A stretch of 64,000 nucleotides of DNA from Tersicoccus solisilvae (GTDB taxonomy: Bacteria > Actinomycetota > Actinomycetes > Actinomycetales > Micrococcaceae). Under the pieces are notes generated by a model, which saw only the letters and a program-made list of their open reading frames with translations, was not told where the DNA came from and ran no database searches. Below, one piece after another: positions 52,004 to 60,541 of the stretch. The stretch is from assembly GCF_014643255.1 (NCBI RefSeq), contig NZ_BMJI01000009.1:1-64000 (forward strand). Direction: 5' to 3'. Every line of letters starts with the position of its first letter. Position 1 is the first letter of the stretch. Made by a program: the position numbers and the translations under genes.

Positions 52004-52446
52004 AAGTACCCCGGCCACGTGCCGTGCGTCCGGTTGATCCAGGCGGTGCGCAGGCCGGCCGCGTGCGCCCCGTGCACGTCCCACGGGTGCACGGCGACCA
52101 GCAGCATGCGGTCGGGCGGGGTACCGCAGGCCTGCACGGCATGAGCGTACGACGACGGGTGCGGCTTCCACGCCGGGGCGTCCTCGGAGTCGGCCACGCC
52201 GTGACCGGCCAGCAGGTCCGCCGCGCTGGTGCGGGCGATCTCGGCGAACCCGGCGTTGTCACCGGCGAGGCCCGCGGCGAAGCCATCGCGGAGGATGCCG
52301 GCGAACCACGTGGCCGCCAGGCCCTCGTCGGCCCCGGCGGCGGCGAACGACCGCCCGAGCGGACCCATGTCCGACAGGGTCTCGTTGACGTCGAAGACGA
52401 TGACGTCGATCGCGGCGGACCGCACGGCGCCGGCGCTCTCGCTCAC
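52004..52446 (-). pseudogene. Remnant of a type II haloacid-dehalogenase gene, cap domain deleted
   Basis: From GTG 52446 the frame reads IDVIVFDVNETLSDMGPLGR (catalytic Asp motif I) and AATWFAGILRDGFAAGLAGD, but then passes directly from ADLLAGHGV to EDAPAWKPHPSSYAHAVQAC (motif III) and LLVAVHPWDVHGAHAAGLRT (motif IV), omitting about 80 residues that should hold the cap and the Ser/Thr motif II. Its C-terminus is lost at the junction with the XRE remnant. The GTG overlaps the GNAT stop by 4 nt. Inactive as a dehalogenase. Confidence 0.8.
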
Positions 52447-52787
52447 GCTGTCGGTTCCGCGCTGGGCAGGGCCGCGAGGTGCTCCGGCCGGACTGCGACC
52501 ACGCCGGTCTGCTCCGGGTGCTTGCTCAGCCACGTCTTGACGTAGGGGCAGACCGGGACGATGCCGATGGCGGAGCGAGCGGTGTCCGCCAGCGCCTGCC
52601 GCACGAGCGTGGACGCCAGTCCCTGGCCGGCGCGGTCCTCGTCGACGGTCGTGTGGAAGAAGATCCGCTCGGGCCCGGCGGGGCCGTCGAAGGCGGCCCA
52701 GTACGCCCGGCCGACGACGGCGCCGTCGTCGAGCAGTTCGTAGCGGCCGCGGCCGGTGTTGTTGCGGACCGTGATGTCGGCGTCCAC
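52443..52787 (-). CDS. GNAT-related N-acetyltransferase (NATD1/YidJ-type)
   Basis: A 114-aa protein of the short Acetyltransf_CG group: ITVRNNTGRGRYELLDDGAV, FFHTTVDEDRAGQGLASTLV (acetyl-CoA loop AGQGLAS) and GIVPVCPYVKTWLSKHPE with the conserved CPYV. GTG 52787 has a strong AGGAGG site; an ATG at 52829 would add a non-conserved stretch. Its stop overlaps the start of the HAD remnant. Confidence 0.88.
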   Translation of the reverse strand: MDADITVRNNTGRGRYELLDDGAVVGRAYWAAFDGPAGPERIFFHTTVDEDRAGQGLASTLVRQALADTARSAIGIVPVCPYVKTWLSKHPEQTGVVAVRPEHLAALPSAEPTA

Positions 52788-52841
52788 GGGGGCCTCCTGA
52801 GGGGTCGGTGCGAGTCGGTCGGTCGGCATCGGGGCGGGATC

Positions 52842-53867
52842 TCAGCCGCGCGGGCGCAGCCGGACGGTGGGCAGCGCGGGCGCCGGCAGGGGGGCCGGGT
52901 GCCCGGCCGGGTACGGGCCGAACCGCTCCGCCGGCCCGTCGCCGGTGTCCGGCGACGGCGCCGGGTCGGGCGGCTCGGCGCCGATCTCTGCCTGCCAGGC
53001 ACTCCGGTAGGCGACGACCTCCTCGTGGGTGCGCCCGACGAAGTTCCACCACATCACGATCTGCTCGCCGAGCGGCACACCGCCGATCAGCAGGGCCCGC
53101 ACGAGCCCGTCCGGGCCGCCGTCGCCGGCGGCCAGGCGCAGCGTGCTGCGGCCCGGGGGCAGATACGCCAGGTGGTCGCCCGGCAGGGCGGTCCCGTCGA
53201 CGTCCAGGTCGCCGGCGTCCAGCAGCACCCCGTGTTCGAACGCCGCCTCGACCTCCAGGTCGAGCCGCGTGCCCGGCCGCAGGAGGATCTCGGCGGCGAG
53301 CAGCGGGGGCGTGTGCGTCTGCACGGGCGAGACGGCGCCGGCGAGGGAGCCGAGGTAGACCCGCAGTTCGGCGCCGTGCTGCGGGTGCACGGGCGCGGGC
53401 GCGTGGTGTGCGAACGACGGCGGCCGGTGGCGGGTCGCGTCCGGCAGGGCGTACCAGAGCTGCACCCCGTGCAAGGTCGTGGTGTCGGGCGTGGAGAACT
53501 CCTGGTGGGAGATCCCGCGGCCGGCGATCATCAGGTTCACCTCGCCCGGACTGACCCGTGCGGCGTTGCCCGCCGAGTCGAGGTGGTCGATGCCGCCGGT
53601 GAACAGCAGGCTCACCGTGGCCAGGCCGGTGTGGGGGTGCCGGGCCACGCGCATGCCGCCGGACGCGGACACCGGGTCGGGGCCGTAGTGGTCGGCGAAG
53701 CACCAGGACCCGATCAGCGACCGGCGGCGCTGCGGCAGAGTGCGCCGCACGGTCATCGCCCGCGGCCCGCCGAGCGGCACGTCCCGGGGCTCGAGCACCT
53801 GCGCGCCGGGCGCGGTCTCCGGGCTGGTGCAGAGGATCTCCTGCGGGTCGATCTCGAGATTCGTCAT
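52842..53867 (-). CDS. Pirin family protein
   Basis: Bicupin protein, 341 aa. N-terminal cupin with HPHTGLATVSLLFTGGIDHLD and the second His/Glu set GRGISHQEFSTPD, which bind a single Fe; the C-terminal cupin follows (DHLAYLPPGRSTLRLAAGDG) and MWWNFVGRTHEEVVAYRSAW is the pirin signature. Bacterial pirins such as YhhW act as quercetinases or regulators. Probably cotranscribed with the GNAT gene downstream (54-bp gap). Confidence 0.93.
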   Translation of the reverse strand: MTNLEIDPQEILCTSPETAPGAQVLEPRDVPLGGPRAMTVRRTLPQRRRSLIGSWCFADHYGPDPVSASGGMRVARHPHTGLATVSLLFTGGIDHLDSAGNAARVSPGEVNLMIAGRGISHQEFSTPDTTTLHGVQLWYALPDATRHRPPSFAHHAPAPVHPQHGAELRVYLGSLAGAVSPVQTHTPPLLAAEILLRPGTRLDLEVEAAFEHGVLLDAGDLDVDGTALPGDHLAYLPPGRSTLRLAAGDGGPDGLVRALLIGGVPLGEQIVMWWNFVGRTHEEVVAYRSAWQAEIGAEPPDPAPSPDTGDGPAERFGPYPAGHPAPLPAPALPTVRLRPRG

Positions 53868-53880
53868 CGCGCTCGTCTCC

Positions 53881-54468
53881 TCACGTCAGCGTCCTGCGCA
53901 TGATCAGCCGGGGCAGCCCGTTGGCCTGCGCGTCCGTGGTGCCGACGACGTCGAACCCGGCTCGGTCGAACATGGAGCGGGTGCCGACGAAGAGCCGGGC
54001 GGTGTCCATCCGGGACCCGTTCTTCCCGCCCGGCGGCTCCACCGGGTAGGCCTCGACGGCGGGCGCCCCCTCGGACCGCGCCCACGCGACGGCGCCGTCG
54101 ATGAGATGTCCGGTGACGCCCTGACGCCGATGCCCGGCCCGGACCACCAGGCAGACGATGCTCCACACCGGCACCGCGTCCACGGGGCGGATCAGTCGGG
54201 CTTCCGCGAGTCGGGGGATGTCGGCGCGCGGGCCGAGGTGGCACCAGCCCACCGGGTCGCCGTCCCGATAGGTCACGACGCCGGGCGGATGCCGGGCGCA
54301 GAGGGCGCGCATGGCCCGTTCGCGGTCGCCGCCGCCCAGGTCCCGCACGTCGGCCGCCCGCAGCCGCGGGGCGACGCACCAGCACGCCCGCGCGCGCCGG
54401 CGCGGGTTGACGATGTCGGCGAAGTCGTCGAACCGGTCCGGGGTGACGGGGTGGGTGGTCCAGGTCAT
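53881..54468 (-). CDS. GNAT family N-acetyltransferase
   Basis: A 195-aa acetyltransferase: CWCVAPRLRAADVRDLGGGD start region, SIVCLVVRAGHRRQGVTGHL with the acetyl-CoA loop RRQGVTG, then AVEAYPVEPPGGKNGSRMDT and MFDRAGFDVV. I prefer ATG 54468 (MTWTTHPVTPDRFDDFADIV); an upstream ATG at 54513 is less likely. Lies 13 bp upstream of the pirin gene, so the GNAT-pirin-GNAT-HAD remnant genes form one minus-strand unit. Confidence 0.88.
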   Translation of the reverse strand: MTWTTHPVTPDRFDDFADIVNPRRRARACWCVAPRLRAADVRDLGGGDRERAMRALCARHPPGVVTYRDGDPVGWCHLGPRADIPRLAEARLIRPVDAVPVWSIVCLVVRAGHRRQGVTGHLIDGAVAWARSEGAPAVEAYPVEPPGGKNGSRMDTARLFVGTRSMFDRAGFDVVGTTDAQANGLPRLIMRRTLT

Positions 54469-54617
54469 CGGGCGCCTCCGGGTCGTCGGTCCTGCGGGGT
54501 CGTGGTGACGCAACGGCGGTGGGTCCGACTGTAGCGCGGCGCCGCCCCGGAGCGCGGGAAACCTGCGGTCAGCCCGACATCGGAATAGGCCGGCAGCCGC
54601 CGGCCGTTGCCCGAGGT

Positions 54618-55541
54618 ATGCGAGCCATGACCTACGACCGATACGGCGACCCCGATGTCCTGCAGCTGCGCGACCTGCCGACCCCGAAGGTGGGTCCCGG
54701 GCAGATCCTCGTCCGCGTGAGCCGTGCCTCCGTCAACCCCGTGGACTGGAAGGTGATGGCCGGCGGGCTGGACGCCATGATGGACGCCCACTTCCCGGTG
54801 GTCCCGGGGTGGGACGTCGCCGGCGCCGTCGAGCAGGCCGGCCCGGACACCCCCGAGTTCACGCCCGGGGACCGCGTGGCCGCCTACGGCCGCAAGATGG
54901 TCGTCTCCGGCGGCACCTTCGCCGAGTACGTGACCCTGCCGGCCGAGTTCGCCACCACCATTCCCGACGGCGTGGGTGACGACGCGGCCGCCGCGCTGCC
55001 GCTGACCGGGCTGACCGCGAAGCGGAGCATCGAGGCCCTCGACCTGACGGCCGGGCACACGGTACTGATCCACGCGGCCGCGGGCGGCGTCGGGTACCTG
55101 GCCGCGCAGCTGGCCCTGCGGCAGGGGGCGACGGTGATCGGCACCGCCTCGGAGGCGAGTGCCGGCAAGCTGCGCGATCTCGGCGTCGCGCCGGTCGCGT
55201 ACGGCGCCGGGCTGGCGGAGCGCGTGCGGGAGATCGCGCCGGACGGCGTCGACGCCGTCGCCGACTACGCGGGCGACGTGCTCGAGACGACGCTGGCGCT
55301 GCTGAAGGACGGCGGCCGGCACGTGTCGATCACCGACCCCTCCGTCGCCGAGCGCGGCGGCCGGTGGATCTGGGTGCGCCCCGACGCGGCGGGCCTGGCG
55401 GAGTTGCTGCGGCTCGTCGACGCGGGCGAGTTGCGGGTCGACATCGACCGCACGTTCGGCCTCGGCGAGGTGGCCGAGGCGTTCCGGGTCAGCCAGGCGG
55501 GCGAGGCGAAGGGCAAGCTGGTCATCGACGTCACCCGCTGA
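54618..55541 (+). CDS. NADP-dependent quinone-type oxidoreductase (MDR family)
   Basis: Medium-chain reductase of the zeta-crystallin/QOR type, 307 aa: MRAMTYDRYGDPDVLQLRDL, SVNPVDWKVMAGG, GWDVAGAVEQAG and the Rossmann segment HAAAGGVGYLAAQLALRQGA. No zinc-ligand cysteines are seen, fitting a quinone oxidoreductase. ATG 54618; an upstream in-frame ATG would add 33 unconserved residues. Stop is 6 bp from that of the VWA gene. Confidence 0.92.
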   Translation: MRAMTYDRYGDPDVLQLRDLPTPKVGPGQILVRVSRASVNPVDWKVMAGGLDAMMDAHFPVVPGWDVAGAVEQAGPDTPEFTPGDRVAAYGRKMVVSGGTFAEYVTLPAEFATTIPDGVGDDAAAALPLTGLTAKRSIEALDLTAGHTVLIHAAAGGVGYLAAQLALRQGATVIGTASEASAGKLRDLGVAPVAYGAGLAERVREIAPDGVDAVADYAGDVLETTLALLKDGGRHVSITDPSVAERGGRWIWVRPDAAGLAELLRLVDAGELRVDIDRTFGLGEVAEAFRVSQAGEAKGKLVIDVTR

Positions 55542-55547
55542 GCGGTC

Positions 55548-57560
55548 TCACTCCCACGCGATGTCGCCGAAGGTCGAGCCGGTGCCGGGGTAGCGGTGGC
55601 GCAGGAACTCGCCGACGACGGCGGCGCCCAGGTCGGCGGGGTCGGGCGAGACGACGCGGCCGTCCACGCGGTGCGCCATCGACTGCAGGAACCGCTCCAG
55701 GCCAGGGTCGTCGCCCAGGCGGAAGAACGTGACCTCCGCGCCGAGCCGGCCCACCCGGTCCAGCTCCGCGACCGTCGCGCGCACCGTCTCGGGTTCGGGC
55801 GGCCAGGAGAACCAGGCCTGCCCGTTGCCCACCAGGTGCGCCGTCGGCTCCCCGTCGGTGACGACGAGCAGCACCGGCTGCATCGTCGGGTGCTGGCGGA
55901 AGAAGCGGGTGGCCAGGGTGAGGCCGTGGTGCAGGTTGGTGCCCTGCTCCCGCATCGCCGCGAGGGCGGTCAGTTCGCCGATGTCCCGCTGCTGCGCGTA
56001 CCGGCCGAAGGTGATCAGCTGCAGGCGGTCCCCGCGGAACCGGGTGGAGACGAGGTGGTGCAGGGCCAGCGCGGTGCGCTTCATCGGCACCCAGCGGCCC
56101 TCCGCCGCCATCGAGAACGACGTGTCCACGAGCAGCGCGACGGCCGCCTGCGTGCGGGCCTCGGTCTCCCGGACCTCGACGTCGCGCACGTCCAGCCGGA
56201 TCCCGCCGGCCGGGTTCCCGCCCTCGGCGGCCACGCGGCCGATCGCGTTGGTCATCGTGCGGCCGACGTCCCACGGCTCGATGTCCCCGAACTGCCAGGA
56301 CCGGGTGGACCCGGTCGCCTCGCCGGCCGCCCCGGCCAGCCGGGTCTCCCGGCCCCCCTGGCGGCCCGAGAGCCGGCCCGCGGCATCCCGCAGCAGCGAC
56401 TTGCCGAGCCGGCGCATCGCCCTGGGAGAGAGCCGCAGGTCGCCGTCGGCACCGCGGCGCAGGTACCCGCTCTCCTTCATCGCGCGCTCCAGCTCGGCCA
56501 GGGTGCGCGCGGAGACCGCCGCCTCGTCGCCGAGCTGCCGGGCCAGGGACTCGACGTCGACGTCGGAGAGCGTCGAGCCGGCGTAGGACTGGGAGAGCTG
56601 CTCGGCGAGGGAGTCCAGCTCCGCGAGGTCCTGCAGCACGCCGGTGCCGTCGCCGAGCCCCAGCCCCTCCTGGCCCTCGAACCGCTCGGAGCCGGTCCAG
56701 TCCTCGCCGGGGCGCAGGCCCTGCAGTGCGGAGTCGAGCCGGTCCAGCTGCGCCATCAGCTCGGGGGACCCGAACGCCTGGGCGGAGAGTGACATCAGCT
56801 CCTGCCGCTGTTCGGCGCTCATGGACCGCAGCATCCGCTGGGCCGCGGCCGAGCGCTGCGCGAGGGCGTCGATCAGCTCGTCGACGTTCTGCGGGTTCTC
56901 CGGGAACGCGTCGCCATGTTTGGCCATGAAGTCCTCGAAGTCCTCCGGGGTGTCCTCCCCCCGGGCGTGCTTCTCGAGCAGGTCGTTCAGGTCCGAGAGC
57001 ATCTGGGAGATCGCCTCCCGGTCCTCGTCGGTCGCGTTCTCCAGCGCCTGCTTCATCCCGGCGAACCGCTGGTCCAGCATCTCCCGGCCGAGCAGGTCCT
57101 TGATCTGTTCGTACGTCTGGCGCGCTTCCTGGGACTGCCAGTCGTAGTCGGCGAGCTCGTTCACCGCCGCGGCGGTCGAGGAGGGCAGGTTCTCCATCCG
57201 CATCTCGCGGAACGCCCGGTCCGTGTTGTCCATCATGGCGTCGCGGACCAGCTGCTTGCGTTCCTCGAGGACTGCCGCATCGAGCAGCTCCTTGATCTGG
57301 TCGAGGGTGCCGCCGAGGCGGTGCTGCTGGAGCAGGTCGCGGCGCCGCTGCTGCACCCGGCCGGCCAGGTCGTCCAGGCCCTGCCGGTTGCGGCCGCCCC
57401 GGCGCAGGAACTCCCGCATCGCCTGCTCGGGGGAGTACCCGGACATGACGTCCTCGGCGATCGCGTCCAGCGCTTCGGCGAGGTCGACCGGGGGCGCGAG
57501 CGGGTCGGGGCCGCCCGCGTAACGGCCGTAGCTGAAGGAGGACTGGTGGTGGCCCGGCAT
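55548..57560 (-). CDS. VWA domain-containing protein, partner of the MoxR-like ATPase
   Basis: A 670-aa cytosolic protein; the N-terminal 400 residues are mostly helical and acidic (EDFEDFMAKHGDAFPENPQN). The C-terminal von Willebrand A domain has a complete MIDAS: DTSFSM (DxSxS), a Thr in REQGTNLHHGL and VVTDGEPTAHL. It resembles M. tuberculosis Rv0959, encoded beside Rv0958 ATPase. The pair is thought to act as a metal-dependent protein-remodelling complex, by analogy with MoxR-VWA and magnesium chelatase. Starts 10 nt after the ATPase stop. Confidence 0.9.
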   Translation of the reverse strand: MPGHHQSSFSYGRYAGGPDPLAPPVDLAEALDAIAEDVMSGYSPEQAMREFLRRGGRNRQGLDDLAGRVQQRRRDLLQQHRLGGTLDQIKELLDAAVLEERKQLVRDAMMDNTDRAFREMRMENLPSSTAAAVNELADYDWQSQEARQTYEQIKDLLGREMLDQRFAGMKQALENATDEDREAISQMLSDLNDLLEKHARGEDTPEDFEDFMAKHGDAFPENPQNVDELIDALAQRSAAAQRMLRSMSAEQRQELMSLSAQAFGSPELMAQLDRLDSALQGLRPGEDWTGSERFEGQEGLGLGDGTGVLQDLAELDSLAEQLSQSYAGSTLSDVDVESLARQLGDEAAVSARTLAELERAMKESGYLRRGADGDLRLSPRAMRRLGKSLLRDAAGRLSGRQGGRETRLAGAAGEATGSTRSWQFGDIEPWDVGRTMTNAIGRVAAEGGNPAGGIRLDVRDVEVRETEARTQAAVALLVDTSFSMAAEGRWVPMKRTALALHHLVSTRFRGDRLQLITFGRYAQQRDIGELTALAAMREQGTNLHHGLTLATRFFRQHPTMQPVLLVVTDGEPTAHLVGNGQAWFSWPPEPETVRATVAELDRVGRLGAEVTFFRLGDDPGLERFLQSMAHRVDGRVVSPDPADLGAAVVGEFLRHRYPGTGSTFGDIAWE

Positions 57561-57570
57561 GGTGTGCTCC

Positions 57571-58959
57571 CTATCCGTAGACGGTCTCCCCGTCGCCGCT
57601 CTCCTTGGAGAGCTTGCGGGCGAGGTAGAGCCCCTCGAGGGCGAGTTCGATGGCGCCGGCGCGGTGGCCGGTGCTGCCGCCGTTGAGGCGGCCGGCGATG
57701 TCGTCGTACAGCGTGGACCCGGACAGGTCCGGCAGCGCGTCGAGGAACTCCGCGGCGGTGACCCGCTCGCCGGTGGTGATGGTGCGACGCCCGTCGAACG
57801 CCTCGACCAGCGGGCCGAAGTCCAGGCCCCGGAAGTGCTCCCGCACCGCTTCGGCGGTGGCGGTGCGCAGCCGGTGCTCGAGGATGGCGCGCTCGCGGCC
57901 CTCCTCGCCGGACTCGAACTCGATCTTGCCCATGAGCACGTCGACGGCGGTCTCCAGGTCGACCAGGCGGGCGACGGGCTCGTCGCCGGCGCGCACGGTG
58001 GCGCGGTGCCGGGCGGCGGCCGCGACGGTCTCGGCGCCGGCGATGGCGAACCGGGCGGAGACGCCCGAGGCCTGGTTGATCTCGCTGGACTCGCGCAGCG
58101 CGCGGGTGAAGCGGGCGAGGATCTCCATGATCACGTCCGGCACGTCCGCGGTCAGCGCGGCCTCCTGCCGCACGACGGCGACCTCGTCCTCGAGCTCGAT
58201 CGGGTAGTGGGTGCGGATCTCGGCGCCGAACCGGTCCTTCAGCGGGGTGATGATCCGGCCGCGGTTGGTGTAGTCCTCGGGGTTGGCGGAGGCGACGACG
58301 AGCACGTCCAGCGGCAGCCGCAGCACGTAGCCGCGGATCTGGATGTCGCGCTCCTCCATCACGTTCAGCAGGGCCACCTGGATGCGCTCGGCGAGGTCGG
58401 GCAGCTCGTTCAGGGCGACGATGCCGCGGTTGGCGCGGGGGACCAGGCCGAAATGGATGGTCTCGGGGTCACCGAGCCGGCGGCCCTCGGCCACCCGCAT
58501 CGGGTCGACGTCGCCGATCATGTCCGCCACCGAGGTGTCCGGGGTGGAGAGCTTCTCGACGTACCGCTCGGAGCGGTGCTGCCAGGCGACGGGCAGCCGG
58601 TCGCCCTCGATCGCGGCGCGGGCCCTCGACTCGGAGGTGATCGGCTCGTAGGGGTGCTCGTTCAGCTCGGAGCCCTCGATCACGGGGGTCCACTCGTCGA
58701 GCAGCCCGGTCAGGGTGCGCAGCAGGCGGGTCTTGCCCTGCCCGCGCTCGCCGAGCAGGACGACGTCGTGCCCGGCGATCAGGGCGCGCTCCAGCTGGGG
58801 GATGACGGTGCGGTCGAAGCCGTGCAGGCCCGGCCAGGGATTCTCCCCGGCGGCCAGCGCCGCCAGCAGGTTGTCGCGGATCTCCTCGCGGAGGGTCTTC
58901 TGGACGTGGCCGGCCGCGCGCAGCTGCGCCACGGTGCTGATCTCGGGCTGCTCACTCAC
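57571..58959 (-). CDS. MoxR/ChlI-type AAA+ ATPase
   Basis: A 462-aa ATPase of the magnesium-chelatase-like, Rv0958 group. Walker A GERGQGKTRLLRT, Walker B-like GIVALNELPDLAERIQVALL (the Asp of the usual DE is replaced in NEL), sensor VVASANPEDYTNRGRIITP with arginine finger LKDRFGAEI. GTG 58959 gives VSEQPEISTVAQLRAAG, the usual N-terminus, and lies seven bases after TAGCGT. Operon with the VWA gene; the pair probably loads or remodels a protein target. Confidence 0.92.
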   Translation of the reverse strand: MSEQPEISTVAQLRAAGHVQKTLREEIRDNLLAALAAGENPWPGLHGFDRTVIPQLERALIAGHDVVLLGERGQGKTRLLRTLTGLLDEWTPVIEGSELNEHPYEPITSESRARAAIEGDRLPVAWQHRSERYVEKLSTPDTSVADMIGDVDPMRVAEGRRLGDPETIHFGLVPRANRGIVALNELPDLAERIQVALLNVMEERDIQIRGYVLRLPLDVLVVASANPEDYTNRGRIITPLKDRFGAEIRTHYPIELEDEVAVVRQEAALTADVPDVIMEILARFTRALRESSEINQASGVSARFAIAGAETVAAAARHRATVRAGDEPVARLVDLETAVDVLMGKIEFESGEEGRERAILEHRLRTATAEAVREHFRGLDFGPLVEAFDGRRTITTGERVTAAEFLDALPDLSGSTLYDDIAGRLNGGSTGHRAGAIELALEGLYLARKLSKESGDGETVYG

Positions 58960-58966
58960 CTGAATC

Positions 58967-58972
58967 ACGCTA
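58967..58972 (-). promoter_or_regulatory. -10 element, leaderless type, for the MoxR-like ATPase gene
   Basis: TAGCGT on the minus strand ends seven bases before the GTG at 58959. Confidence 0.45.
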
Positions 58973-59041
58973 GACCCGTTCTCTCGATACTCGGAAGGTC
59001 TGTTCACCCGGGGCGGAGTGCGGCGGGTCACGCACCGTGCC

Positions 59042-59047
59042 TACGCT
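59042..59047 (+). promoter_or_regulatory. -10 element, leaderless type, for the phosphatase gene
   Basis: TACGCT ends six bases before the ATG at 59054. Confidence 0.5.
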
Positions 59048-59053
59048 GCCCTC

Positions 59054-59716
59054 ATGACGACCGGACAGCCCGAGGCCGCATCACTGCCGGCCCCGACCAC
59101 CCTGGTGATCCTCGTCCGCCACGGGACGACCCCGACGACGGGCCGGCTGCTCCCCGGTCGGGCCCCGGGCCTCGGACTGTCCGAGACCGGCCGCGAGCAG
59201 GCGGAGCGGGTCGCCGAGCGGCTGACCGCCCGCACCATCGACGCCCTCTACAGCTCCCCGCTGCAGCGGACCCGCGAGACCGCGCAGCCCACCGCGGAAC
59301 GCACCGGGCTCCCGGTCGCCGAGGACGCCGGGCTGATCGAGTGCGACGTCGGGGAGTGGACCGGGCAGGCGCTCGCGGACCTGGCGAAGCTGCCCGAGTG
59401 GCGCACCGTGCAGGCCGAGCCCGAGGCCTTCACGTTCCCCGGGGGCGAGAGCTTCGTGGCGATGCAGGAGCGGATGGTCGCCGCTCTGGCCCGGGTGCGG
59501 GACGCCCACCTCGGCGGCACGGCGGTCTGCTTCTCCCACGCCGACCCGATCCGCGTCGCGCTCGCCGACGCCCTGGGCACCCCGCTGAACCGGTTTCAGC
59601 GGATCAGCGTCGACCCGTGCTCGGTCTCGGTGATCTCCTACCAGGACGGGCGGGACCCGGTGGTGCTGATGGTCAACTCGTCCCAGGCGTCGCTGGCGGA
59701 CCTGACGGCATCGTGA
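59054..59716 (+). CDS. Histidine phosphatase family protein (MSMEG_4193 type)
   Basis: Phosphoglycerate-mutase-like phosphatase, 220 aa. Catalytic RHG (22-24) in LVRHGTTPTTGRLLPGRAPG, second His in VCFSHADPIR, and SSPLQRTRETAQPTA with the phosphate-binding arginine; IECDVGEWTGQAL is family-specific. The substrate is unknown. In M. tuberculosis the order is Rv2135c (this phosphatase), Rv2134c (DUF3090), Rv2133c (SCO1664 type); here the DUF3090 gene is absent and a tandem repeat fills the gap. Confidence 0.92.
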   Translation: MTTGQPEAASLPAPTTLVILVRHGTTPTTGRLLPGRAPGLGLSETGREQAERVAERLTARTIDALYSSPLQRTRETAQPTAERTGLPVAEDAGLIECDVGEWTGQALADLAKLPEWRTVQAEPEAFTFPGGESFVAMQERMVAALARVRDAHLGGTAVCFSHADPIRVALADALGTPLNRFQRISVDPCSVSVISYQDGRDPVVLMVNSSQASLADLTAS

Positions 59717-59792
59717 GAACCGGCATCGTGAGAACCGGCATCGTGAGAACCGGCATCGTGAGAACCGGCATCGTGAGAACCGGCATCGTGAG
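59707..59792. repeat. 15-bp tandem repeat, five copies plus a partial
   Basis: GGCATCGTGAGAACC is repeated at 59707, 59722, 59737, 59752 and 59767, with an 11-base sixth copy at 59782. The first copy contains the phosphatase stop codon (TGA 59714-59716), so the array begins at the gene's end and runs into the spacer before the SCO1664 gene. Each unit carries GTGA. Confidence 0.97.
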
Positions 59793-59824
59793 CAGCAGGG
59801 TCGTGACGCTCGGACGGGGTTCCC

Positions 59825-60541
59825 GTGGCCGGTGACGAGCGCGAGCTCGGCATCCTCGACCACGGGTCCGTCGAGCTGCTCGGCCAGATCGCGCGCAGCA
59901 GCAACGAGACGTTCATCGTCGAGGTGACCGACCCGGCCGATGATGAGCGGACGTCCTGGGCGATCTACAAGCCGGAGCTGGGAGAGCGGCCGCTGTGGGA
60001 CTTCGAGCCCGGGCTGTACCGGCGCGAGCGGGCGGCCTACCTGCTCAGCGCCGCCCTGGGCTGGGACCTGGTGCCCCCGACGGTGGTCCGGGAGGACGCC
60101 CCGTTCGGGGTCGGGTCGCTGCAGTGGTTCGTCGAGTGCAACCTGGCCGAGCACTACTTCACGCTGATCGAGGACTTCCCGCAGACCCACGACGACCTGC
60201 GCCGGATGGCCGTGTTCGACGTCGTCACCAACAACACGGACCGGAAGGCCGGGCACGTGCTGCGCGGCACCGACGGGCGGATCTGGGGCATCGACCACGG
60301 CCTGTGCTTCGCGGCGCCGTTCAAGCTGCGCACGGTGATCTGGGACTTCGGCGGGGAGCCGGTCGATGAGGGTCTGCTCGAGGACATCGCGCCGCTGGCC
60401 GAGGAGGTGCCGACGGACGTCGCGGACCTGCTCGACGCCGCCGAGGTCCGGGCCCTGCGCGGGCGAGTGCAGGGGCTGCTGATGCGCCGGACGCTGCCGG
60501 TCGACGAGACCGGCCGCCGGTTCCCCTGGCCGCTGATCTGA
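59825..60541 (+). CDS. SCO1664 family protein (PI3/4-kinase-like fold)
   Basis: A 238-aa protein of the actinobacterial SCO1664/Rv2133c family. The Gly-rich/Lys segment SWAIYKPELGERPLWDF, the catalytic-loop-like MAVFDVVTNNTDRKAGHVL and the metal motif IWGIDHGLCF resemble the HipA/PI3-4-kinase fold; the IDHG aspartate stands in the position of DFG. Phosphotransferase activity is likely but untested. Commonly found near mshC, but none is present here. GTG start at 59825. Confidence 0.9.
   Translation: MAGDERELGILDHGSVELLGQIARSSNETFIVEVTDPADDERTSWAIYKPELGERPLWDFEPGLYRRERAAYLLSAALGWDLVPPTVVREDAPFGVGSLQWFVECNLAEHYFTLIEDFPQTHDDLRRMAVFDVVTNNTDRKAGHVLRGTDGRIWGIDHGLCFAAPFKLRTVIWDFGGEPVDEGLLEDIAPLAEEVPTDVADLLDAAEVRALRGRVQGLLMRRTLPVDETGRRFPWPLI

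Noticed and set aside
59707-59792. Tandem 15-bp units read as a CRISPR array
   Set aside because: The units are contiguous with no spacers, and no cas gene is present.
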